A stretch of DNA of 64,000 bases, taken from the NCBI RefSeq assembly GCF_009469605.1, contig NZ_SSXU01000006.1, positions 124,001-188,000 of the forward strand, in the 5' to 3' direction. The stretch comes from Zoogloea sp. 1C4 (GTDB lineage: Bacteria > Pseudomonadota > Gammaproteobacteria > Burkholderiales > Rhodocyclaceae). Positions 47,245 to 55,566 of this stretch are shown in pieces. Positions within the stretch are counted from its first letter, which is position 1. Each line of letters starts with the position of its first letter. Position numbers and translations under genes: made by a program. The notes below the pieces were generated by a model. That model was not told where the DNA came from, did not search any database, and saw only the letters and a program-made list of their open reading frames with translations.

Positions 47245-48534
47245 ATGGCCAAACAACGCATCGCCGTGCTCGGCGCCGGCCCGATGGGGCTGGCGGTGGC
47301 CTACCAGCTGGCCCGCGACGGCCATCAGCCCATCATTTTTGAAGCCGACGATCGGGTGGGCGGCATGACCGCCACCTTCGATTTCGGTGGCCTCGACATC
47401 GAGCGCTACTACCACTTCCACTGCATCTCCGACACCGCGTTCTTCCAGGTGCTCGACGAGCTGAAGCTCGCCGACAAGATGCGCTGGGTGTCCACCAAGA
47501 TGGGCTACTACTACCAGGACAAGGTGGTGCCCTGGGGCAACCCGGTGGCGCTGCTCAAGTTCCCGGGCCTCAGCCTCGTGGCCAAGTTCCGCTACGCGCT
47601 GCACGCCTTCCTGTCGGTCAAGCGCGACGACTGGAAGCCGCTGGACCATCTTGAGGCTTCCGCGTGGATCCGCCGCTGGGTGGGCGCTGAAGCCTACGAG
47701 GTGCTGTGGCGCCGGCTGTTCGACTACAAGTTCTACGACCACGTGGGCAACCTGTCCGCCGCGTGGATCTGGAGCCGCATTCGCCGCATCGGCCGCTCCC
47801 GCTACAATATCTTCAAGGAAAAGCTCGGTTATCTCGAGGGCGGCTCCAACACCTTCCTGTCGGCCATGAAGGCCGACATCGAAGCCCGCGGTGGCGAGTT
47901 TCGCTTCAAGCAGGCCGTCACCCGCGTGCGCATGGAAGGCGGGGCGGTGAAGGGCGTCGAGACGGCCCAGGGCTTCGAGGCCTTCGACCGGGTGGTGAGC
48001 ACCATCCCGCTGCCCTACGTGCCCGGCGTGATGCCCGACCTGCCGGCCGACGTGCTCGCCAAGTTCAAGGCCCAGAAGAACATCGCCGTGGTGTGCGTGA
48101 TCTGCAAGCTCAAGAAGCCGCTCACCGACAACTTCTGGCTCAACGTGAATGATCCCGCGATGGACATCCCCGGGCTGGTGGAATACACCAACCTGCGCCC
48201 GCTGGATCACCACATCGTGTATGTGCCGTACTACGTGCCGGGCGAGCATCCCAAGTTCCAGGAGCCCGACGAAGTCTTCCTGGCCAAGGTGAAGCGCTAC
48301 CTGCAGGAGATCAACCCGGGCCTTGCGGACGACGACTTCATCGACATCCGCGCGAGCCGCTACCGCTACGCGCAGCCCATCTGCCAGCCGTCCTTCCTCG
48401 ACAGCCTGCCGCCGGTGGCGCTGCCAGTGAAGGGCCTGTGGGTGGCGGATACGTCGTACTACTACCCCGAAGACCGGGGCATCTCCGAGAGCATCGGCTT
48501 CGGCCGTAACCTGGCGAAGCAGGCGGCGGCGTGA
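47245..48534 (+). CDS. FAD/NAD(P)-dependent oxidoreductase (protoporphyrinogen oxidase/UDP-Gal-mutase-like fold)
   Basis: 429 residues. The N-terminal ADP-binding motif [20 protein letters not shown] is followed by [18 protein letters not shown], typical of amine-oxidase-superfamily flavoproteins. The middle has [18 protein letters not shown] and the C-terminus [19 protein letters not shown], the FAD-contacting end. Glycan loci often carry such proteins near lipid-linked sugar enzymes; the reaction is not established. It is 3 bases after the epimerase gene and its stop overlaps the GTG start of the GtrA gene. Confidence 0.8.
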   Translation: MAKQRIAVLGAGPMGLAVAYQLARDGHQPIIFEADDRVGGMTATFDFGGLDIERYYHFHCISDTAFFQVLDELKLADKMRWVSTKMGYYYQDKVVPWGNPVALLKFPGLSLVAKFRYALHAFLSVKRDDWKPLDHLEASAWIRRWVGAEAYEVLWRRLFDYKFYDHVGNLSAAWIWSRIRRIGRSRYNIFKEKLGYLEGGSNTFLSAMKADIEARGGEFRFKQAVTRVRMEGGAVKGVETAQGFEAFDRVVSTIPLPYVPGVMPDLPADVLAKFKAQKNIAVVCVICKLKKPLTDNFWLNVNDPAMDIPGLVEYTNLRPLDHHIVYVPYYVPGEHPKFQEPDEVFLAKVKRYLQEINPGLADDDFIDIRASRYRYAQPICQPSFLDSLPPVALPVKGLWVADTSYYYPEDRGISESIGFGRNLAKQAAA

Positions 48535-48932
48535 TCCGTCACTTCGCGTCGCGCCAGTTTCTGGTCTTCCTGCTGACCGGCGGCTTTGCCGCTGCGGTCA
48601 ACTTCGGCAGCCGCATCGTCTACAACCAGTGGACGGATTTTTCGGTGGCGGTGGTGCTGGCCTACCTCACGGGCATGGTCACCGCCTTCGTGCTGGCCAA
48701 GCTCTTCGTGTTCAAGGAGAGCACCCAGTCCGTCCATCACTCGGCCCTGTGGTTCTGCCTGGTCAATGGGGTGGCGGTGGTGCAGACCTGGCTCATCAGC
48801 ATGGGTCTCGCCTACTACCTGCTGCCCTGGCTGGGCGTCACCCGCTTCGTGCCCGAGATCGCCCACGCCGCCGGGGTGATCTTTCCGGTGTTCACCAGCT
48901 ACATCGGCCACAAGCGCTTCTCCTTCCGGTAA
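48531..48932 (+). CDS. GtrA-family membrane protein
   Basis: 133 residues, four hydrophobic helices, starting [16 protein letters not shown] and containing [20 protein letters not shown] and YIGHKRFSF, the GtrA family pattern. GtrA proteins are linked to moving or presenting polyprenyl-phosphate sugars across the inner membrane. In mycobacteria a GtrA protein (Rv3789) neighbours dprE1/dprE2 and is tied to arabinan assembly, so a role with the lipid-arabinose module here is likely. The start is GTG, overlapping the preceding stop (GTGA). Confidence 0.88.
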   Translation: MIRHFASRQFLVFLLTGGFAAAVNFGSRIVYNQWTDFSVAVVLAYLTGMVTAFVLAKLFVFKESTQSVHHSALWFCLVNGVAVVQTWLISMGLAYYLLPWLGVTRFVPEIAHAAGVIFPVFTSYIGHKRFSFR

Positions 48933-48938
48933 GCGCCC

Positions 48939-49871
48939 ATGAAGATCAGGCGCGCCATCGGCGGCTGGAGCATCGTCGCCGGGCTGTATTTCGTGGCGCT
49001 ACTGTGGGCCGATTCCAAGACCGGCGTGCTCCGCCGCCTGCCCGAACTGGCGCCCATGCTGCCGGTGGTGGTGTCCGCCACGCTGGCCTCCATCGCCCTG
49101 CGCTTCGCGCGCTGGCAGTGGCTGCTGCGCCGGGCCGGTTACGCGGTGCCGGCGGGGCAGAGCCTGCTGGCCTACGTGGCCGGCTTTGCATTCACCGCCA
49201 CGCCGGGCAAGGTGGGCGAGCTGCTGCGGGTGCGCTACCTCGTCACGGCGGGCGTGCCGGCGTCGCGGGTGGTGAGCGCCTTCGTCTATGAACGCCTGTT
49301 CGACCTGGCCGCGGTGCTCCTCATCGCGCTGCCGGCGGCGGCGGAGTTTCACGTCTTCGGCGTCGCGGCTACCTTCGTCGGGCTGGTGTTTGGCGCGGTC
49401 GGCCTGATGGCCGCCAATCCGCGCCTGGGGCAACGGGTCGTCGTGGCATTCCGCCGCGCCGACATGCTGCGCATCGCCCGGGTCGTCCGCTCGATCGTCG
49501 CCGGGCTCGCCAACATCCGTCTGTGGGCCACGCTACCAGACATGCTGCTGTCCCTCGTCGCGGGCATGGGCGCGTGGCTGGTCACGTCCTGGTCCTTCGT
49601 CTATCTGCTCGCCGCCCTCGGCATTCATCTTGAGGGCTTCAAGGCGCTGGCGCTGTTCCCGGTGGCCATGCTCGCCGGCGCCGCGTCGATGCTGCCCGGT
49701 GGGCTCGGATCGACCGAAGCCACGCTGGTGACACTGCTAACCCTCGGCGGCGCCCTGCTGGTCCCCGCCACCCTCGCCGCCGTCGGCATCCGCCTTGCCA
49801 CCCTGTGGCTGGCGACGGTGATGGGGATGGGGGCTTTTGGGTGGTTGGAGGCTCGGCGGGGGGCTGGGTAG
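48939..49871 (+). CDS. Lysylphosphatidylglycerol-synthase-TM/flippase-like membrane protein
   Basis: 310 residues with about eight hydrophobic helices, UPF0104/LPG_synthase_TM family: LRFARWQWLLRRAG, GFAFTATPGKVGELLRVRYL, VVSAFVYERLFDLAAVLL and LPGGLGSTEATLVTLL are characteristic. The soluble aminoacyl-transfer domain of MprF is absent. Members occur in many glycan loci and are thought to act in lipid or lipid-linked substrate translocation, which is not proven. It is the last gene of the locus, 6 bases after gtrA. No terminator is seen after it. Confidence 0.82.
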   Translation: MKIRRAIGGWSIVAGLYFVALLWADSKTGVLRRLPELAPMLPVVVSATLASIALRFARWQWLLRRAGYAVPAGQSLLAYVAGFAFTATPGKVGELLRVRYLVTAGVPASRVVSAFVYERLFDLAAVLLIALPAAAEFHVFGVAATFVGLVFGAVGLMAANPRLGQRVVVAFRRADMLRIARVVRSIVAGLANIRLWATLPDMLLSLVAGMGAWLVTSWSFVYLLAALGIHLEGFKALALFPVAMLAGAASMLPGGLGSTEATLVTLLTLGGALLVPATLAAVGIRLATLWLATVMGMGAFGWLEARRGAG

Positions 49872-50165
49872 GTGGCTGGTTTTCGGCCGGAGCTGTCACT
49901 GGTAGCAACGGCCTCGACGGACAGCTTCCGACCCATCAGCGACATCCTCGCCCTTGAACTCGTCGCCCCGAAGCTGCCGGTCGGCCTTGTCTGGGCCAGT
50001 TGAAACTCCTATGCCCCGGGGTGCAGCGAAACAGCTGGGGCCTGTATACCGTTCCTGCCCCTTCCGACCTCCCGTTTCAAGGGTGTGGAGCCCTGCTGAC
50101 AGGGGCATCCACGAAACCGCTTCGCACTGGCCAGCTTTCCCGGCGTACCAACTTGCCGAGGCGGC
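49872..50165. other. Non-coding stretch with short dispersed repeats (left flank of cargo gene)
   Basis: No gene is seen. It contains TCGGCCGGAGCTG (49883-49895), whose exact reverse complement occurs at 51568-51580 beyond the PD-(D/E)xK-like gene, and a related 33-base unit at 49915-49947. Base composition is less GC-rich than the neighbouring coding DNA. It looks like the edge of an inserted segment. Confidence 0.45.
49915..49947 (+). repeat. Copy of a roughly 33-base dispersed repeat
   Basis: Reads CGACGGACAGCTTCCGACCC and continues to 49947. It matches the two copies at 51515-51547 and 51561-51593 at roughly 20 of 33 positions, with the core GACGGnCAGCTnC. Confidence 0.45.
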
Positions 50166-51428
50166 CTATTCCGTCATCCATGCCGCTCTCAGAGGGCCGC
50201 GGAAGCTTGAATGCCAGAGGGGGCTTTCCTCCTTCAAGAAGAAATTCGTTACTCCACCCGAGTCTGTGCTGCCATGGATAGCGGGAAGAAGGCCGCTTCT
50301 ACTGCTGAACACAACACCGACGATATGGCCCGGCGCACGATTGAGGAAGTTACTAACTCCGAGTTTCAATCCCGTTGGTTGCTTGTCTGGGGCACTGTCT
50401 TGTTCGTGTAGCGACAGCAACTGATCTGCATCAAGGCCTTGCAATGCAACCCAGAACAAAGCGCCACGCTTGCGTGTGAACTGTCGTGCGGCGGAGTCGT
50501 CGAGGGTGGCAAACACCTGATCCAGCACGTCGTCCTCGACTGCACTTTGCATCACGAACGCCAGCATTCCGCCCGTAGAAGTCCCGTACACGACTGCTTC
50601 GCGATTGCGAGTACCTGTCGCTGCGTCGATGGCCTTCCTCAACTCCTCGTGGCCCTTATCCTTCGCCGCTTCAATCGTGGCGGGATCGAAGGGTGCTATG
50701 CGCACTTCCGCGCCACCACCCAAGGTTGCGCTGCTCCCAGCCAGGATACGCGCAACGACTTCTCTCGCGAGTGAGGATCTTTCCCCTGTGTCTGCTGGTA
50801 AGCGATAAGGAACGGTCAACACAACCGCAAGCCCCGAGCGCAGGCTCTGTGCAATGCCACCCACGTCTCTCCATAGCTCGCCCCAGAACTCCAGCGCAGC
50901 GCGGCGATGGATACGGCGTCCCTTGTTTTCCGAGATGGACTTGCACTCGACCTCAAGCCCACTGGGGCCGAGATCTTCGATCAGGAGATCAAAAGAGCCC
51001 CCGTTGTTCACTCTGTGCCAAGCCACCCGTTGCCCACGACGGACGAAGTGGGTCGCTGCCTGCATCTCCAAACTCAGACCGTGCATGTTCTCGGAACTGC
51101 TGAAGGCGGTTCGGACTCGTTTGACGAATGCTCTGGCCTGCTTGACCGTGCTCATCTCCAGGACGCCGAGCACCTGTGCAGCGAAGGCCAAAGACGGAAA
51201 AATGCTCGGATCGTTGCAGGCCTCGTGCGGCACGGTGCCAAACCTTGCCACCAGTCTTCGCAAGCTCTCCAACTGATATGCGATGGCGTACTCTGAACGA
51301 AGGTAGTCACCGAGAAAGTGATTCGACCGAATCGCCTCTTCCTGCCGGGCCACCGCACCTTGCCAATGTCCCGCACCAATTGCGCTAGCCAAGCGCCGGT
51401 ACACCCCGGGCACCTCCGCCGTCGTCAT
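50166..51428 (-). CDS. Putative PD-(D/E)xK nuclease-fold protein, unknown function
   Basis: 420 residues from ATG 51428 (a TTG at 51470 is possible). Not recognised as a named family. The N-terminal half is helical and soluble. Around residues 121-163 a nuclease-like core is visible: Glu121 in SLEMQAATHF, Asp147 in GGSFDLLIED, and Glu161-x-Lys163 in LEVECKSIS, in the spacing of PD-(D/E)xK enzymes. The C-terminal half (about 190-420) has mixed alpha/beta content with LAVVLTVPYRLPADTGE. It stands alone between short repeats and is on the opposite strand to both neighbours, which suggests a transferred cargo gene, possibly in defence or DNA processing. No methylase or other partner is adjacent. 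Confidence 0.65.
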   Translation of the reverse strand: MTTAEVPGVYRRLASAIGAGHWQGAVARQEEAIRSNHFLGDYLRSEYAIAYQLESLRRLVARFGTVPHEACNDPSIFPSLAFAAQVLGVLEMSTVKQARAFVKRVRTAFSSSENMHGLSLEMQAATHFVRRGQRVAWHRVNNGGSFDLLIEDLGPSGLEVECKSISENKGRRIHRRAALEFWGELWRDVGGIAQSLRSGLAVVLTVPYRLPADTGERSSLAREVVARILAGSSATLGGGAEVRIAPFDPATIEAAKDKGHEELRKAIDAATGTRNREAVVYGTSTGGMLAFVMQSAVEDDVLDQVFATLDDSAARQFTRKRGALFWVALQGLDADQLLSLHEQDSAPDKQPTGLKLGVSNFLNRAPGHIVGVVFSSRSGLLPAIHGSTDSGGVTNFFLKEESPLWHSSFRGPLRAAWMTE

Positions 51429-51514
51429 CTCAATAGCTGGCACGTCGCCTCTTTCTTGCTGTTCGATCAAGAGCCAAGACTACCAAACTTGCGAGTCTCG
51501 AAAGCAGACCGTCG

Positions 51515-51547
51515 TGACGGTCAGCTCCTGGCCTAATGCCGTCATTC
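51515..51547 (+). repeat. Copy of the roughly 33-base dispersed repeat
   Basis: TGACGGTCAGCTCCTGGCCT, continuing to 51547. It agrees with the copy at 51561-51593 at about 23 of 33 positions. Confidence 0.5.
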
Positions 51548-51560
51548 TAGCGCATAGGCA

Positions 51561-51593
51561 TGAACGTCAGCTCCGGCCGATAACCCGTCACTC
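51561..51593 (+). repeat. Copy of the roughly 33-base dispersed repeat
   Basis: TGAACGTCAGCTCCGGCCGA, continuing to 51593. Its core CAGCTCCGGCCGA is the exact reverse complement of 49883-49895 on the other side of the cargo gene. Confidence 0.5.
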
Positions 51594-51866
51594 ACCCCAG
51601 TCTTAAATGGGCTTGATGGTATCGCCTGATCGAGGCGTTGATGGCACAGCCCGGAGCGGGGGCGCCTGCCGTGCCCTTGATCCGCTCGCCGGACTGGCGC
51701 ACCCGCCGTGCGACATCCCAAATCCCTTGTCTGGCACGGGTTTCGCGACGTTTGCTGGGGGCGTGGGGCGGTTCACGCCGGGCACTTTGTCGGTTCTCTC
51801 CGTGCCCAGGTGGCGTCTCCCGGCGATTGCGGCGCGCCTCTGGATGATTGAGTCACGCCTCCCGGC

Positions 51867-51900
51867 GGTTTTGTCACGTGACGGAATGGTTTTGTCACGT
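51867..51900. repeat. Short direct repeat with embedded palindrome
   Basis: GGTTTTGTCACGT occurs at 51867-51879 and 51888-51900, 21 bases apart (two helical turns). The first copy runs into GTCACGTGAC. This spacing is compatible with protein binding sites, but nothing nearby identifies a binder. Confidence 0.3.
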
Positions 51901-51949
51901 CACTCCGGCGTCGGGAGACGGGGCCGGGGGCGTGCTTGCGCCCGCGCCA

Positions 51950-51979
51950 AAAAGAAAGGGCTGCCCTGGGGCAGCCCTT
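51950..51979 (-). terminator. Terminator after secF
   Basis: Stem AAGGGCTGCC (51956-51965) with GGCAGCCCTT (51970-51979) and a 4-base loop. On the minus strand it is followed by TTTCTTTTT, and it lies just beyond the secF stop at 52001. Confidence 0.85.
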
Positions 51980-52000
51980 GATGCTGTGCAGTGCCGGGGA

Positions 52001-52933
52001 TCAGACCACGGCTTCCTGCTTTTCCTTCTTCACCTGCATGAACTGTTCGCGGCTCACGCCGAGCCACATGACCAGCGGGCTGGCGACGAGGACGGAGGAG
52101 TAGATGCCGAAGCAGATGCCGATGGTGAGGGCCAGCGAGAAGTAGTAGAGGGTCTCGCCGCCGAACAGCAGCATCGAGAGGACCATCATCTGGGTGCTGC
52201 CGTGGGTGATGATGGTGCGGCTGATGGTGCTGGTGATGGCATGGTCGAGGACCTGCGGGGTGGTGAGGCCGCGCTTCTTCTTGAAGGTTTCGCGCACCCG
52301 GTCGAACACGACCACCGATTCGTTCACCGAGTAGCCGAGCACCGCGAGGGTGGCGGCGAGCACCGGCAGCGAGAACTCCCACTGGAACAGCGCGAAGAAG
52401 CCCAGGATGATGATGACGTCGTGAAGGTTGGCGATGATGGCCGAGACGGCAAAGCGCCATTCGAAGCGCATCGCCAGGTACAGCACGATGCCGCCGATCA
52501 CCAGCAGCAGGGCCATGGCGCCGTCGGAGGCGAGTTCCTTGCCCACCTGCGGGCCGACGAATTCGACGCGGCGCAGCTCGGCCTTGGGGCCGTCGATGGC
52601 GGCGAGGCTGGCCATCACCTTCTCGCTGACCTTGGCGGTCTCGTCGCCGGAGCGGTTGGGCAGGCGGATCAGCACGTCGCGGGAACTGCCGAAGTTCTGC
52701 ACCTGGGCGTCCTGGTAGCCTTCCTTGCCGAGGGCGTCGCGGAGCTTTTCGAGGGCCGGGGGCTCGGCGTAGCTGACTTCCATCAGGGTGCCGCCGGTGA
52801 ACTCGACGCTGAAATGCAGGCCCTTGGTGGCCAGGAAGAACACCGCGAGCAGGAAGGTGATCAACGAGATGACGTTGAACACCAGCGCGTGCTTCATGAA
52901 GGGGATGTCTTTGCGGATCTTGAAGAATTCCAT
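52001..52933 (-). CDS. secF: Protein translocase subunit SecF
   Basis: 310 residues, six membrane helices with a periplasmic loop after the first. Motifs: FSVEFTGGTLMEVSY, FEWRFAVSAIIANLHDVIII and YSVNESVVVFDRVRETF, then THGSTQMMVLSMLLFGGETL. With SecD it forms the proton-driven complex that helps complete protein export through SecYEG. It follows secD on the minus strand, but the gap of about 130 bases holds a REP-like palindrome pair, unlike the usual tight secD-secF junction. Confidence 0.95.
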   Translation of the reverse strand: MEFFKIRKDIPFMKHALVFNVISLITFLLAVFFLATKGLHFSVEFTGGTLMEVSYAEPPALEKLRDALGKEGYQDAQVQNFGSSRDVLIRLPNRSGDETAKVSEKVMASLAAIDGPKAELRRVEFVGPQVGKELASDGAMALLLVIGGIVLYLAMRFEWRFAVSAIIANLHDVIIILGFFALFQWEFSLPVLAATLAVLGYSVNESVVVFDRVRETFKKKRGLTTPQVLDHAITSTISRTIITHGSTQMMVLSMLLFGGETLYYFSLALTIGICFGIYSSVLVASPLVMWLGVSREQFMQVKKEKQEAVV

Positions 52934-52981
52934 GGCGGTGATGCGCTCCGTGCTGGAGTTGATGTTGCTTGGGTTGCCGTC

Positions 52982-53049
52982 GTCGGACTGAAGTCCGACC
53001 TACAGGGTGCTGCGGGGGCGGGGATTTGTAGGTCGGGCGTCAGCCCGAC
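52982..53049. repeat. REP-like palindromic pair between secD and secF
   Basis: GTCGGACTGAAGTCCGACCTACAG (24 bases, 52982-53005) faces the inverted variant TGTAGGTCGGGCGTCAGCCCGAC (53027-53049). Each unit is itself a hairpin (GTCGGACT/AGTCCGAC). The same element appears at 55567-55638. Confidence 0.75.
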
Positions 53050-53065
53050 GCCCCGCCCGGGGGCA

Positions 53066-54925
53066 TCAGATACCCGGTTTCCACACCTGGCCGATGGCGA
53101 GCTTTTCGAGCTTGCGCTTCTTGCCGTAGATCATGTTGACCAGCCCGCGCGAGACGAGGATGGCGCTGAACATGGAGGTGAGGATGCCCAGGCAGTGCAC
53201 CACCGCGAAGCCGCGCACCGGGCCGGAGCCGAAGACGAGCAGGGCGATGCCGGCGATCAGGGTGGTGACGTTGGAGTCGAGGATGGTGTCGAACGCCCGG
53301 TCGTAACCGGCGTGGATGGCGGCCTGGGGCGTGGAGCCGTTGCGCAGCTCTTCGCGGATACGTTCGTTGATCAGCACGTTGGCGTCGATCGCCATGCCCA
53401 GGGTGAGCGCGATGGCCGCGATGCCCGGCAGGGTGAGCGTGGCCTGGAGCAGCGACAGCAGGGCCACCAGCAGCAGCAGGTTGGACGCCAGCGCGAGCAC
53501 CGACACGAGGCCGAACAGCATGTAGTAGGCGCACATGAAGATGGCGATCGCCACGAAGCCCCACAGGGTGGAGTGGAAGCCCTTGGAGATGTTCTCGGCG
53601 CCGAGGCTTGGGCCGATGGTGCGTTCCTCGATGATCTCCATCGGGGCGGCCAGCGAGCCGGCGCGCAGCAGCAGCGCGGTGTCGGTGGCTTCTTCGGAGG
53701 TCATGCGGCCGGAGATCTGCACGCGGCCGCCACCGATCTCGGCGCGGATCACCGGGGCGGTGACGACTTCGCCCTTGCCCTTTTCGATGAGCAGGATGGC
53801 CATCCGCTTGTTGATGTTCTCGCGGGTGATGTCCTTGAAGATGCGGGCACCGGCGGAATCCAGGGTGAGATGCACGGCGGCTTCGTGGGTCTGGCCGTCG
53901 AAGCCGGGCTGGGCGTCGGTGAGGCGCTCGCCGGTGAGGACGACCTGCTTCTTGACCAGCAGCGGGTTGCCGCCACGCTCGGTGTAGAGCTCGGTGCCCG
54001 GCGGGACGTTGCCCTGCAGCGCGGCTTCGAGGCCGCCCGGGGTGTCGTCCACCAGGCGGATCTCGAGGGTGGCGGTGCGGCCCAGGATGTCCTTGGCCTT
54101 GGCCACGTCCTGCACGCCGGGCAGCTGGACCACGATGCGGTCGAGGCCCTGCTGCTGGATCACCGGCTCGGCCACGCCGAGTTCGTTGATCCGGTTGTGC
54201 AGGGTGGAGATGTTCTGGCGGATGGCGAATTCCTGGATGGTCTTCTGGGCCAGGGGGGTGAGGCTGGCGGTGAGCTTGTAGTCGGCGCCGTCCTGGCCTT
54301 CGACCAGTTGCAGGTCGTTGTTGGCGGCGGAGATCACGCTCCGGGCGCGGGCCTGGGTTTCGGTGTCGCGGAACTTGATGACGACGGCGGCGCCTTCACG
54401 GCCGATGCCGGCGTGGCGGACGTTCTTGTCGCGCAGCAGGGTGCGCAGGTCGCCAGCGGTGGCGTCGAGGCGCTTGGTGACGGCGCCCTTCATGTCCACC
54501 TGAAGCAGGAAGTGCACGCCGCCGCGCAGGTCGAGACCCAGGTACATGGGCAGCGCGTGGATCGAGGTGAGCCACTGGGGGCTGGCCGACAGCAGGTTGA
54601 GCGCGACCACGTAAGAAGGGTCGGCGGCATCCGGGTTGAAGGTCTTCTCGATGGCGTCCTTGGCCTTGAGCTGGGTGTCGGTGTCGCGGAAGCGCGCGCG
54701 CACGCTGGTGAGATCGGCGAACAGGCCGTCATGGGCGATGCCCGCGGCCTTGAGGCTCTCTTCGACGCGGGCCATGGTGGCGGTGGCGTCGAGCTTGAGG
54801 GTGGCCTTGCCGCTGGAGACCTGGACGGCGGGCACCTCTCCGTAGAAATTCGGCAGGGTGTAGATCAGTCCCCACAGCAGGACGATGCCGATGAGGAGAT
54901 TTTTCCAGAGAGGGTAGCGGTTCAT
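53066..54925 (-). CDS. secD: Protein translocase subunit SecD
   Basis: 619 residues, six membrane helices with a large first periplasmic domain (about 30-440). Motifs: YPLWKNLLIGIVLLWGLIYT at the N-terminus, LGLDLRGGVHFLLQVDM, INELGVAEPVIQQQGLDRIV, AIALTLGMAIDANVLINERI and RAFDTILDSNVTTLIAGIAL. It partners SecF in the accessory translocase. It lies 87 bases after yajC. Confidence 0.96.
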   Translation of the reverse strand: MNRYPLWKNLLIGIVLLWGLIYTLPNFYGEVPAVQVSSGKATLKLDATATMARVEESLKAAGIAHDGLFADLTSVRARFRDTDTQLKAKDAIEKTFNPDAADPSYVVALNLLSASPQWLTSIHALPMYLGLDLRGGVHFLLQVDMKGAVTKRLDATAGDLRTLLRDKNVRHAGIGREGAAVVIKFRDTETQARARSVISAANNDLQLVEGQDGADYKLTASLTPLAQKTIQEFAIRQNISTLHNRINELGVAEPVIQQQGLDRIVVQLPGVQDVAKAKDILGRTATLEIRLVDDTPGGLEAALQGNVPPGTELYTERGGNPLLVKKQVVLTGERLTDAQPGFDGQTHEAAVHLTLDSAGARIFKDITRENINKRMAILLIEKGKGEVVTAPVIRAEIGGGRVQISGRMTSEEATDTALLLRAGSLAAPMEIIEERTIGPSLGAENISKGFHSTLWGFVAIAIFMCAYYMLFGLVSVLALASNLLLLVALLSLLQATLTLPGIAAIALTLGMAIDANVLINERIREELRNGSTPQAAIHAGYDRAFDTILDSNVTTLIAGIALLVFGSGPVRGFAVVHCLGILTSMFSAILVSRGLVNMIYGKKRKLEKLAIGQVWKPGI

Positions 54926-55012
54926 GGTCTGGCGAAAAGGAGAGGAAACGGGTGTTGCAGAGACGGTGCTGCGATGCGAAACGGCCGGAGCAGAGCCCCG
55001 GCCGGATGGCGA

Positions 55013-55345
55013 TCAGATCGACTTGAGGGTGCCCTTGGGGAGCACGGCGCCGATGGATTGCTTCTGGACGACGATCTGGGTGTTGGGGGCCACTTCGACG
55101 TGCACGTAGCCGTCGCTGATCTGGGTGACCTTGCCGACGATGCCGCCTTGGGTGAGCACTTCGTCGTTCTTCTGCAGACCTTCGAGGAGGGCCTTGTGTT
55201 CCTTGGCGCGCTTCATCTGCGGGCGAATCATGAGGAACCACAGCACGATGAACATGAGGATCATCGGCAGCAGGCCGGTGAACGTGGACATCGGGTCTTG
55301 CGCGGCGGCCGGGGCGGCTTGGGCAAAGGCGTTGGAAATCAGCAC
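55013..55345 (-). CDS. yajC: Preprotein translocase accessory subunit YajC
   Basis: 110 residues: a short N-terminal tail (ISNAFAQAAPAAAQDP), one membrane helix (LLPMILMFIVLWFLMIRPQ) and a cytoplasmic beta domain (NDEVLTQGGIVGKVTQISDG). The GTG at 55345 has GGAG 6 bases upstream and gives the usual YajC N-terminus; the TTG at 55369 is unlikely. First gene of the yajC-secD-secF set. The tgt/queA genes that often precede it are not here. Confidence 0.93.
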   Translation of the reverse strand: MLISNAFAQAAPAAAQDPMSTFTGLLPMILMFIVLWFLMIRPQMKRAKEHKALLEGLQKNDEVLTQGGIVGKVTQISDGYVHVEVAPNTQIVVQKQSIGAVLPKGTLKSI

Positions 55346-55483
55346 ATTGAACTCCGGTGAGGGATGCAAAGTTGCAGATTATATCAGGGGGGGGAGGGCC
55401 GGCGACCGGTTTGCGCCGACAGCCGGCGGGCAAAACAAGAGTGCTTCCGGGCTAGCATGAAATCCTGGTTCGGAGGCAGGGCG

Positions 55484-55509
55484 GTGTAGAGGCGACTTCC
55501 GTCGCCCCT
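55484..55509. repeat. Single REP-like unit, divergent variant
   Basis: GTGTAGAGGCGACTTCCGTC runs to 55509 with the small hairpin GGCGAC/GTCGCC. It has the TGTAGnnnCGACTTCnGTCG layout of the other copies. Confidence 0.5.
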
Positions 55510-55566
55510 GCAAAGAGGGAGCATCCTCTCCCGCTTAGCGCCGCTGCAGGAGGGGCGGGTGTTTAC

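Larger units (their letters stand above)
51429..51949. other. Non-coding stretch with repeats (right flank of cargo gene)
   Basis: About 520 bases without a credible gene. It holds two tandem-oriented copies of the dispersed repeat (51515-51547, 51561-51593), and further right a 13-base direct repeat GGTTTTGTCACGT at 51867-51879 and 51888-51900 beside the palindrome GTCACGTGAC (51874-51883). No transposase remnant was recognised. Confidence 0.45.

Noticed and set aside
51848-55360. Open frame of 1170 codons antisense to secF and secD
   Set aside because: Covers both sec genes and their gap; composition is His/Gln/Gly-rich shadow.
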